This document shows positions 1 through 5,521 of a DNA stretch of 9,377 nt, in pieces. The stretch comes from Deltaproteobacteria bacterium RBG_13_49_15 (GTDB lineage Bacteria; Desulfobacterota; Desulfobacteria; Desulfobacterales; UBA2156), in assembly GCA_001797695.1 (NCBI GenBank), contig MGQD01000008.1:1-9377 (forward strand). The letters run 5' to 3'. Below the pieces are notes generated by a model. That model saw only the letters and a list, made by a program, of their open reading frames with translations, was not told where the DNA came from and did no database searches. Positions within the stretch are counted from its first letter, which is position 1, and every line of letters begins with the position of its first letter. The position numbers were made by a program, and so were the translations under genes.

Positions 1-772
1 AGTCTATGGCATCTTTTTGTTGATTCATCATCACCGAACACCACATCAGTCCGGCCATTGCGCCGGCGCCCGCTTGATTGAGATTGACCGCTTCTAAAAA
101 TGCGGTCTTGGCCGAATCATACTCGGCTCGACGGTATCGAACCCAACCCAAAAGATTCCGGGCCATATAAGAGAAGGGATACTTCTTTGACGCCGTCGCG
201 ATCGCTTCGACGTTAAGGTCGGTTTCTGATTGATAGGATGAAAAGAGATAAAACGCCAATAGCGCCCGGCCCACCGCATCAAGGCCTTCCAATGGCAGCT
301 TTTCGGGCCAGAGCGCTTTCCGGCGTTCCATTTCGGCAAATGAAATCCCGCAAGTTTCTATCCATTCCAGAAACGTATTCCGGAAACCGATATGATGGTC
401 TAGCATTGAAAAGGGAATCGAATTTACCCAAACCCGTTTGACTTCGGTATCCGTCAGAGTAATGATTGCCTCTTGCTTAGCGATATGTCCTGAAAACCAA
501 TAGCGAATCTTCTGCTCTGCGCCTAAGTCCCCTATGTTCGGTTCGGATCCTTCTCCGCGGCAAAAAGAAAGTAGTGTTTCTTTTTTTGGAAAAATCGCTT
601 TTACGCGCCAACCGAACCACATTTCCTTGAGCCGGGTGCATAAAACCAATACGTTCCCCAGCAGGAAATGAAAGGCCAAGCCGATACCTGAAAATCGGCT
701 GTCCTCTTGGATCCTTATGGGAAGCACAATCGCCTGGGGTTTGGCGTCACAAAGGGATATCCCTGAATCCAT
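1..772 (-). CDS. TPR-repeat protein with TolB-like N-terminal region (3' end cut by window edge)
   Basis: The minus-strand frame stays open from an ATG at 772 to the left edge, giving 257 codons with no stop, so the C-terminus is missing. The start is the first start codon after the upstream epimerase stop, 9 bases away; no clear Shine-Dalgarno is seen, which fits translational coupling. No signal peptide or membrane helix is evident, so a cytoplasmic location is inferred. Residues about 14-110 resemble a TolB/FlgO-type module: a strand AIVLPIRI, a helix, then IRYWFSGHI followed by ITLTDTE, matching the pattern of TolB-like regions in adenylate-cyclase and TPR proteins. Residues about 190-257 carry TPR-like helices, including NLLGWVRYRRAEYDSAKTAF and a following AGAGAMAGLMW helix. 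It is the last visible gene of the queA-to-epimerase run. Function is unknown; a scaffold or regulatory role is only a guess. The open frame is firm and the domain reading moderate. Confidence 0.75.
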   Translation of the reverse strand, partial: MDSGISLCDAKPQAIVLPIRIQEDSRFSGIGLAFHFLLGNVLVLCTRLKEMWFGWRVKAIFPKKETLLSFCRGEGSEPNIGDLGAEQKIRYWFSGHIAKQEAIITLTDTEVKRVWVNSIPFSMLDHHIGFRNTFLEWIETCGISFAEMERRKALWPEKLPLEGLDAVGRALLAFYLFSSYQSETDLNVEAIATASKKYPFSYMARNLLGWVRYRRAEYDSAKTAFLEAVNLNQAGAGAMAGLMWCSVMMNQQKDAID

Positions 773-781
773 AAAAGTGTA

Positions 782-1222
782 TCAACCGTCATGCTGGCCG
801 GGGAGGGCATCTTTTCCTGCCTGGCGTTCACACAGTTCCACCAGAACTCCGTTGGTCGCTTTGGGATGCAAAAAGGCGATCCTGGCCCCTCCCGCTCCTT
901 TTCTTGGCTTCTCATCAATGAGCAACACGCCCTTTTCCTTGAGATAGGAAAGAGCTTTTTCGATGTTTTCGACACGGAATGCGACATGCTGGATCCCTTC
1001 GCCTCGTTTCTCAAGGTACTTAGCGATGGGGCCTTCGGGAGATGTGGATTCTAAAAGCTCCACTTCACTCTCACCCACCGGAAAAAATGCCGTGGTCACT
1101 TTTTGTTCAACCACCGTTTCGGTCCCCTCAAATGGAAGGCCAAGGATATCCGTCCAGAAATTTTTCCCGTTATCAATGCTTTTTACGGCGATTCCAAGGT
1201 GGTCGATCTTTAAAATTTTCAT
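782..1222 (-). CDS. mce: Methylmalonyl-CoA epimerase
   Basis: This enzyme interconverts (R)- and (S)-methylmalonyl-CoA, linking propionyl-CoA and succinyl-CoA in the cytoplasm. The product is 146 residues, the usual size, in the vicinal oxygen chelate/glyoxalase fold with two beta-alpha-beta-beta-beta halves. The four expected metal ligands are present: H8 in KIDHLGIAV, Q40 in VVEQKV, H79 in GIQHVAF and E129 in VLVELCE. HPKATNG at 119-125 is also typical. I chose the ATG at 1222 because the family begins at MKILKIDHLG and AAGGA lies 6 bases upstream. A GTG at 1243 would add seven residues and overlap the aminotransferase stop as GTGA. It lies 17 bases after the aminotransferase and 9 bases before the TPR gene, so it is probably co-transcribed. 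Presence suggests propionate or branched-chain/odd-chain acyl-CoA metabolism, but the mutase genes are not in this window. Confidence 0.93.
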   Translation of the reverse strand: MKILKIDHLGIAVKSIDNGKNFWTDILGLPFEGTETVVEQKVTTAFFPVGESEVELLESTSPEGPIAKYLEKRGEGIQHVAFRVENIEKALSYLKEKGVLLIDEKPRKGAGGARIAFLHPKATNGVLVELCERQAGKDALPGQHDG

Positions 1223-1224
1223 AT

Positions 1225-1233
1225 CCCTTCCTT
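1225..1233 (-). promoter_or_regulatory. Ribosome binding site deciding the epimerase start
   Basis: The minus strand reads AAGGAAGGG here, with the AAGGA core 6 bases before the ATG at 1222. This supports the internal ATG over the GTG at 1243, which would place this purine-rich run inside the coding region. Confidence 0.65.
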
Positions 1234-1239
1234 CCCCTT

Positions 1240-2421
1240 TCACTTGACTTTGCTCATTGTCCTTCTAAATCCGTCCATTGAATTGACAATGGTGTCATCG
1301 TCTACACAGAAGGCGATTCGGAAATAGCCGGGTCCCATAAACCCGCTCCCGGGAACCGCCAGAATCAGCTCCTCCTGGAGGGTTTGAACAAATTTGACAT
1401 CATCGGCTATAGGGGATTTTGGGAACAGATAAAACGCCCCTTTGGGTTTAATGAACTCGTAACCGCATTCGGCCAGGCCATTGCAAAGCAACTCCCGTTT
1501 CCGTGCATACGCAGGAATGTCGGCCTGAACCCCCTGGAGAGCAGCGACCGCTCTTTGCATCAGGGCCGGAGCATTGACAAAGCCGAGAATCCGATTAGCT
1601 AAGGCCATCCCGGCCATCAGGGACTGCCGAAACCTGGCGGATGGATTGGCTGCAATAAATCCGATCCGTTCGCCAGGGATGGAAAGGTCCTTGCTGTAGG
1701 ATGTGGCGATAATAGTTTCCGAATAGCAGGGAAAAATGCTTGGAACGGCTATCCTGTCGTAAGTGATCTTCCGGTAAGGTTCATCTGATATTAGATAGAT
1801 GGTTCTGTTGAGCGTTTTTCCTTTTTCTTCAAGTAAATTTCCCAGCTTCTTAAGTTTATCCTTGCTGTAGATTTGGCCGGTTGGATTATTGGGTGAGTTG
1901 ATCAAAACAGCCTTGGTCTTCTCCGAAATGGCTCTTGAAATGGCTTCCAGATCGAGGTTGAAATCGGATTTGGTGGCTACGGTCCGTAGTACTCCGCCGT
2001 GATTGTCGGCATAGGTGTTATATTCCACAAAATATGGGGCCGGGCAAATAATCTCATCGCCCGGGTCGAGAATGGCTTTAAAAATGACGTTGAGCGCACC
2101 TGCAGCCCCGCACGTCATAATGATTTCGTCCTGAGTGATCGGCACTTCTTGCTCCTTGGATACATAATCCGCAATCGATTTTCGCACAAATGGGTACCCG
2201 ATATTCGGCATATACCCGTGATCACCCGTTTTTGCAGACTGAATAAGATCCATAAGAACGCTTTTAAATTGATCCGGAGGTGGCAGGTTTGGGTTTCCGA
2301 GACTAAAGTCGAACACGTTTTTCGCCCCATGCTTAGCCTTGAGCCTAGCACCTTCTTCAAACATTTTCCGGATCCATGATTGTTTGGACTGCATCGCCTC
2401 GATTTTTCTTGCAATCGTCAT
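1240..2421 (-). CDS. Pyridoxal-phosphate-dependent aminotransferase, class I/II
   Basis: A 393-residue fold-type I aminotransferase, full length for the family, acting in the cytoplasm. Visible landmarks in order are FSLGNPNLPPP (39-49), the substrate-side GY and GYP region (69-77), SPNNPTG (176-182), DEPYRKI (213-219, where D213 should contact the PLP pyridine nitrogen), SYSKDLSIPGERIG (241-254, with K244 as the Schiff-base lysine) and FRIAF (367-371, where R368 should bind the substrate carboxylate). The amino donor and acceptor cannot be read from sequence; aspartate, alanine or branched-chain substrates are all possible. The ATG at 2421 is supported by GGAGG at 2429-2433, spaced 7 bases. 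The stop overlaps a possible GTG start of the epimerase (GTGA). It follows the NifU-like gene after an 87-base gap containing GC-rich inverted repeats. Function class is firm and substrate unknown. Confidence 0.93.
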   Translation of the reverse strand: MTIARKIEAMQSKQSWIRKMFEEGARLKAKHGAKNVFDFSLGNPNLPPPDQFKSVLMDLIQSAKTGDHGYMPNIGYPFVRKSIADYVSKEQEVPITQDEIIMTCGAAGALNVIFKAILDPGDEIICPAPYFVEYNTYADNHGGVLRTVATKSDFNLDLEAISRAISEKTKAVLINSPNNPTGQIYSKDKLKKLGNLLEEKGKTLNRTIYLISDEPYRKITYDRIAVPSIFPCYSETIIATSYSKDLSIPGERIGFIAANPSARFRQSLMAGMALANRILGFVNAPALMQRAVAALQGVQADIPAYARKRELLCNGLAECGYEFIKPKGAFYLFPKSPIADDVKFVQTLQEELILAVPGSGFMGPGYFRIAFCVDDDTIVNSMDGFRRTMSKVK

Positions 2422-2444
2422 AAAAAGACCTCCGCTTTTCGTTA

Positions 2445-2476
2445 GCCGGTTCGTAAACCGTCTCCGGCGGCGCCGG
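2445..2476 (-). promoter_or_regulatory. Competing GC-rich inverted repeats in the aminotransferase leader
   Basis: In the 87-base gap upstream of the aminotransferase, the plus strand holds GCCGG (2445-2449), CCGGC (2464-2468) and GCCGG (2472-2476). The middle copy can pair with either neighbour: CCGGC-ggc-GCCGG forms a tight hairpin, and a further CGGTT/AACCG stem (2447-2460, loop cgta) competes with the alternative. There is no U-run after any stem, so this is not a standard terminator. An attenuation-like or processing element is possible, and chance in a GC-rich spacer is also possible. Confidence 0.25.
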
Positions 2477-2508
2477 TAATTCCGTTCAGTTTTTTTAATG
2501 TAATCCGA

Positions 2509-2730
2509 TTATTTCACCGCTTCGACGGATTTAACCTCCGGCACATCCTCTTTGATCAATCGTTCAATCCCATTTTTTAGGGTCATCTGGGACATCGGAC
2601 ATCCGGCACAAGCGCCCTGCAAGCGCACTTTTACCACTCCGTCCACCACATCCACGAGTTCAACGTTTCCCCCATCCCTTATCAGCATGGGTTTTATCTT
2701 CTGGAGCGCTTTTTCAACTTTTTCTCTCAT
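2509..2730 (-). CDS. NifU C-terminal domain (Nfu-type) iron-sulfur carrier protein
   Basis: A 73-residue stand-alone Nfu domain. Such proteins bind a [4Fe-4S] cluster between subunits and pass it to apo-proteins in the cytoplasm. The hallmark CxxC is in GACAGCPMSQMTLKNGIE, with C41 and C44. The N-terminal IKPMLIRDGGNVELV stretch and C-terminal VPEVKSVEAV are also typical. I chose the ATG at 2730 because the family begins near here and AAGGAAGGG precedes it by 7 bases; a start at 2760 would add ten basic, non-conserved residues. It lacks the NifU scaffold domain and the A-type domain found in some NfuA proteins. It sits 56 bases after tgt and 87 bases before the aminotransferase on the same strand. 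Its link to the neighbours is unclear; supplying clusters to queuosine enzymes such as QueE or QueG, which are not in this window, is speculation. Confidence 0.92.
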   Translation of the reverse strand: MREKVEKALQKIKPMLIRDGGNVELVDVVDGVVKVRLQGACAGCPMSQMTLKNGIERLIKEDVPEVKSVEAVK

Positions 2731-2737
2731 GATTTTT

Positions 2738-2746
2738 CCCTTCCTT
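2738..2746 (-). promoter_or_regulatory. Ribosome binding site deciding the Nfu start
   Basis: The minus strand reads AAGGAAGGG, ending 7 bases before the ATG at 2730. It is the same nine bases as in front of the epimerase gene and favours the 73-residue product. Confidence 0.65.
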
Positions 2747-2786
2747 GTCGTTTTCTGCAAAACGGATTATTCAAAATTCTTATGCG

Positions 2787-3917
2787 TTATAATCCATTAT
2801 CACATTTTCTTAAGTCATAAAAATTTTTTTTAAAGGATAAAAACACCCCATTGGATATGGCTTCTCTTATTCGCTTCATCAGGCTTGAATAATAGCTGAT
2901 GTTGTGGATTGTATTTAACCTGTAGGCGAGGAGCTCTTTAGCCATGTACAGGTGGCGAAGATAGGCCCGGCTGTAGTTTTTGCATGTGTAGCAATTACAT
3001 TCCGGATCCAGAGGCTGAATATCCTGTTTGAATGCAGCATTACAGATATTGATGGTTCCAAATGAGGTAAAAAGAGATCCGTTTCTGGCGTTTCGTGTGG
3101 GAAGGACGCAATCGAACATATCTGCACCCAGGGATACCAGCTCGAGGATGTCCTCCGGGGCGCCGACTCCCATCACGTATTTGGGACTATCCTTAGGAAG
3201 CTGTTCAAGCGTATAACCGGCAGCATCCAGCAAGCATTCCTTGGGCTCTCCCACACTTAATCCTCCTACCGCATAACCGCTGAAGCCGATCTCCGCCAGT
3301 TCATCAACCGATCGTTTACGAAGGTCATTAAAAGCCCCTCCCTGCACGATTCCAAAAAGGGCATTTTTCTTTTGTATTTCCCACACCGACTTGCATCGTC
3401 TCGCCCATGAGGTCGTCATGGCAACACCTTCTTCAGCCTTATCTTTGCTTATCGGATAAGGGAGGCAGTTGTCTAAACACATGATTAAGTCCGCGCCAAT
3501 ACGATTTTGGAGATCTATCGTCTTTTCAGGGGAAAGGAGGTGTTTGGATCCGTCAATATGGGATCGAAAAATCACACCTTCATCGGATAGAGTGACAAGT
3601 TTTGCAAGAGAAAAAATTTGAAACCCACCGCTATCTGTTAAAATGGGTCCTTCCCACCCCATAAACTTGTGTAGCCCGGAAAACAATTCAATGACATCAA
3701 GTCCGGGCCTCAAATACAGGTGATAGGTATTTCCGAGTATGATTTGAACCCCGGCGGCTTTCAATTCTTCCGGCGAAACGGATTTAACGGTTCCTAGTGT
3801 TCCTACCGGCATAAATACGGGAGTTTCAACCGATCCGTGCTGTGTTATAAATTGTGTCGCCCTGGCCCGGGTTTCGTTGCACTGAGAAAGGATTTTAAAC
3901 TCTTCTAAATTTCTCAT
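2787..3917 (-). CDS. tgt: tRNA-guanine transglycosylase (queuine tRNA-ribosyltransferase)
   Basis: Exchanges the wobble guanine of GUN-anticodon tRNAs (Asp, Asn, His, Tyr) for preQ1, the step before QueA. The product is 376 residues, essentially full family length. Key positions seen are D95 in LTDSGGFQ (general acid/base), D149 and C151 in the base pocket, QGG at 192-194, GYAVGGLSVGE (214-224), D269 in MFDCVLPTRNARNG (the nucleophile) and zinc ligands C307, C309, C312 and H338. V222 and C151 are the residues expected for a bacterial preQ1-type pocket; queuine-using enzymes usually have Gly and Val there. The usual pocket Glu after D149 is Asn (MCLDNCLPYP). The ATG overlaps the queA stop by 4 bases (ATGA), implying translational coupling. 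The common yajC-secD-secF neighbours are absent; an Nfu gene follows instead. Confidence 0.97.
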   Translation of the reverse strand: MRNLEEFKILSQCNETRARATQFITQHGSVETPVFMPVGTLGTVKSVSPEELKAAGVQIILGNTYHLYLRPGLDVIELFSGLHKFMGWEGPILTDSGGFQIFSLAKLVTLSDEGVIFRSHIDGSKHLLSPEKTIDLQNRIGADLIMCLDNCLPYPISKDKAEEGVAMTTSWARRCKSVWEIQKKNALFGIVQGGAFNDLRKRSVDELAEIGFSGYAVGGLSVGEPKECLLDAAGYTLEQLPKDSPKYVMGVGAPEDILELVSLGADMFDCVLPTRNARNGSLFTSFGTINICNAAFKQDIQPLDPECNCYTCKNYSRAYLRHLYMAKELLAYRLNTIHNISYYSSLMKRIREAISNGVFLSFKKNFYDLRKCDNGL

Positions 3918-4975
3918 TCGATCAACATAGCATCCCCATAGCTGTAAAACCGATATCTGTTCCGAATCGCTTCTTCATATACCGAAAGGATCTCCTCCCG
4001 GCCGGCAAAAGCGGAAACAAGCATTAAAAGGGTCGATTTAGGGAGATGAAAATTGGTAATCATGGCATCGATGGTTTTGAAACGAAAGCCCGGAAATATG
4101 AATAAATTGCATAGCCCTGTACCGGGTTTAACAACCCCCTTGTCATTTGATGCAAACTCAAGGGCCCTGACACATGTGGTCCCCACAGCCACAATCCGAC
4201 TACGGTTTTGTTTACCGTCGTTGATCTGTTTTGCCGCATCTTCGGATATGGAATACCATTCCGGATGTATCCGGTGTTTTCGGATATCCATAACACGCAC
4301 GGGTAAAAACGTTCCGTATCCCACATGCAATGTAATTTCTGCCAGCCGAACTCCTTTTGATTTTAGTTTCTTGAGAAGCTCTTTTGAAAAATGAAGCCCG
4401 GCAGTCGGCGCCGCCACTGCCCCTTTCTGTGAAGCATAAACGGTTTGATACGAGATCGCATCCTCAGGAGTCGGCATTCCGGATTCCCTCCGGACATAAG
4501 GAGGAAGCGGGGTGCTTCCGGCCCGATACAACGCATTCATAAAACCCCTTTCACATGAAAATCGGACGGAATAGACACCCCCCTGTCCTTCCAGGATCTC
4601 GCATTTGAGCCCGCCGTCAAAGAGGATGACCGATCCGGGTTTTGGACGTTTCGACATCTTGATTAAACATTCACACGTGACGTCACTCTCCTTATTTTCC
4701 TGATTCAATCCATTTGGAAAACCAAGAAGAAACACCTCCGCTCTTCCTCCGGTCTCCTTTTTGCCGATCATCCGGGCTGGGATCACTTCGGTGTTGTTGA
4801 TAACCAGAAGATCTGTCGGAGTTAACAGATCTTCCAAAGTTCGGAACCGGTGATGTGAAACTGTTTTTTCCCTTCGATTGAATCGAAGCAACCGGGATTG
4901 ATCCCTGTTTCTGGCCGGCGCCTGAGCGATCAATTCATCAGGAAGATCATATTCGTATTGATGAATTGAGAACAT
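3914..4975 (-). CDS. queA: S-adenosylmethionine:tRNA ribosyltransferase-isomerase
   Basis: QueA transfers and rearranges the ribosyl part of S-adenosylmethionine onto preQ1 in tRNA to make epoxyqueuosine, directly after the Tgt step. The product is 353 residues, close to the usual length. It begins with the family signature (YDLPDELIAQAPARNRDQSR, 8-27) and carries VINNTEVIPARMIGKK (58-73), PLPPYVRR (156-163), APTAGLHF (189-196), LHVGYGTFLPV (216-226), TNFHLPKSTLLMLV (307-320) and the terminal YRFYSYGDAML (341-351). The start at 4975 gives the canonical N-terminus, with AAGG about 4-8 bases upstream. It overlaps tgt by 4 bases. The four-helix bundle gene ends 45 bases upstream on the same strand, and one array of 7-base repeats lies in that gap. 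The nearest convincing promoter is upstream of that small gene, at about 5469-5497. Confidence 0.97.
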   Translation of the reverse strand: MFSIHQYEYDLPDELIAQAPARNRDQSRLLRFNRREKTVSHHRFRTLEDLLTPTDLLVINNTEVIPARMIGKKETGGRAEVFLLGFPNGLNQENKESDVTCECLIKMSKRPKPGSVILFDGGLKCEILEGQGGVYSVRFSCERGFMNALYRAGSTPLPPYVRRESGMPTPEDAISYQTVYASQKGAVAAPTAGLHFSKELLKKLKSKGVRLAEITLHVGYGTFLPVRVMDIRKHRIHPEWYSISEDAAKQINDGKQNRSRIVAVGTTCVRALEFASNDKGVVKPGTGLCNLFIFPGFRFKTIDAMITNFHLPKSTLLMLVSAFAGREEILSVYEEAIRNRYRFYSYGDAMLIE

Positions 4976-4999
4976 GAACCCTTATCTTCTCCCTGCAAT

Positions 5000-5034
5000 T
5001 CAGACACTGGACTTCAGACTTTAGACACCAGACT
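5000..5034 (-). repeat. Heptad repeat array, queA side (5 units, consensus WGTCTNN)
   Basis: Read on the minus strand, five consecutive 7-base units fit WGTCTNN: the first is agtctgg (5034-5028), the second tgtctaa (5027-5021), the third agtctga (5020-5014). The fourth has one mismatch (agtccag, 5013-5007) and the fifth is tgtctga (5006-5000). The next seven bases do not fit. The second unit contains the TAA stop of the four-helix bundle gene. The array is the inverted counterpart of the one at 5398-5432. Confidence 0.8.
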
Positions 5035-5386
5035 TTTCTATATAGGAAATTAACCCTTGCAGTGTCCTCAAACCTTCTTGAATTTTTCCCCATAATTCTT
5101 CATATCTATTGGTGTCTAAGTATCCTAATTCATTTGTAAACTTGATGTAGTAACTCAATTCTGCTAACGATGACATGGCTATATATAAAAATTGCAAGTA
5201 TTCTCTGCTATTCCTCCTGGCTGAGCCCTCCACTATATTGGCTGGCACTGATACAGCAGCTCTTCTCATCTGAGATGTCAACCCCCAAATCTCACTCTTT
5301 GGAAATTCTTTCGTAGCCTTATATACCAAGAGTGCCAATTCATCTGCCAACTGCCATGCTTTTATCTTTGTGTAATCTCTGGCCAT
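5021..5386 (-). CDS. Four-helix bundle protein (23S rRNA intervening-sequence protein family)
   Basis: A 121-residue protein of the S23/IVS four-helix bundle family, about the usual 115-125 residues. Family marks are the opening DYTKIKAWQLADELALLVY (4-22), FPKSEIWGLTSQMRRAAVSV (28-47), the following PANIVEGSARR (48-58) and EYLQFLYIAMSSLAEL (62-77), then a C-terminal helix (93-118). No signal peptide or membrane helix is seen. Relatives are thought to form small helical oligomers, and a nucleic-acid-binding role has been proposed; the true function is unknown. The ATG at 5386 has AAGAAGGG very close upstream (2 bases to the ATG), and the N-terminus matches the family. The last three residues (SGV) and the stop lie inside a heptad repeat array. 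The gene is AT-richer than its neighbours, is on the same strand as queA, and may be the first gene of that transcript. Identity is confident; the role is not. Confidence 0.9.
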   Translation of the reverse strand: MARDYTKIKAWQLADELALLVYKATKEFPKSEIWGLTSQMRRAAVSVPANIVEGSARRNSREYLQFLYIAMSSLAELSYYIKFTNELGYLDTNRYEELWGKIQEGLRTLQGLISYIEKSGV

Positions 5387-5397
5387 TTCCCTTCTTA

Positions 5398-5432
5398 AGT
5401 CTAATGTCTGTGGTCTATAGTCTTATTGTCCG
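5398..5432 (+). repeat. Heptad repeat array, gatB side (5 units, consensus WGTCTNN)
   Basis: Read on the plus strand, units are agtctaa (5398-5404), tgtctgt (5405-5411), ggtctat (5412-5418) and agtctta (5419-5425). A degenerate fifth, ttgtccg (5426-5432), completes the row. The array begins 11 bases upstream of the four-helix bundle start codon. Orientation is opposite to the array at 5000-5034, so both point away from the gene and their transcripts could pair imperfectly. Confidence 0.75.
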
Positions 5433-5468
5433 AATCACAGAATCCTAAACGAAAGCGCTTGACTATAT

Positions 5469-5497
5469 AATATAACAAGAGATAAGTCCATTGACAA
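5469..5497 (-). promoter_or_regulatory. Leftward sigma70-like promoter for the four-helix bundle/queA transcript
   Basis: On the minus strand, TTGTCA (5497-5492) is followed by exactly 17 bases and then TATATT (5474-5469). Each hexamer is one base off consensus. Transcription would start near 5462, run through the gatB-side heptad array and the four-helix bundle gene, and enter queA. The same A/T-rich block contains a plus-strand TATAAT (5466-5471) that could serve gatB, but no good -35 element lies 16-18 bases before it. Confidence 0.6.
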
Positions 5498-5521
5498 AAG
5501 CATCGAAAAGATTGAGGTAAA

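Larger units (their letters stand above)
5000..5432 (-). mobile_element. Candidate cassette: four-helix bundle gene bracketed by inverted heptad arrays
   Basis: A 433-base unit made of a small gene with a 35-base array of 7-base repeats on each side, in opposite orientation. A hand count gives about 38% G+C over 5041-5340, against about 50% in two neighbouring 60-base stretches I counted (4501-4560 and 6541-6600). It lies between the divergent housekeeping genes queA and gatB. Proteins of this family were first known from intervening sequences inside 23S rRNA genes, which also have complementary ends; here there is no rRNA nearby. No transposase and no target-site duplication were recognised, so mobility is an inference. 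Confidence 0.4.

Noticed and set aside
94..339. Minus-strand 81-codon frame with a TTG start
   Set aside because: It lies inside the longer uninterrupted TPR-protein frame on the same strand and its translation is Arg/Trp/Pro-rich with no family look.
1999..2379. Plus-strand 126-codon frame opposite the aminotransferase
   Set aside because: It is antisense to a clear conserved enzyme, has no credible ribosome binding site and no recognisable domain.
4053..4394. Plus-strand 113-codon frame opposite queA
   Set aside because: Antisense shadow of conserved QueA motifs; composition is Arg/Ser/Cys-rich and not protein-like.
5113..5119. A further tgtctaa heptad on the plus strand inside the four-helix bundle gene
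   Set aside because: Single copy in conserved coding sequence with no adjacent units in phase; likely chance.
5000..5432. Short repeats as a CRISPR array
   Set aside because: Units are 7 bases, contiguous, without spacers, and there are no cas genes.
5459..5487. TTGACT as a rightward -35 element for gatB
   Set aside because: The base positions 17 bases downstream (ATAAGT) are a poor -10, and the good TATAAT at 5466-5471 overlaps the spacer rather than fitting it. The gatB promoter stays unassigned.
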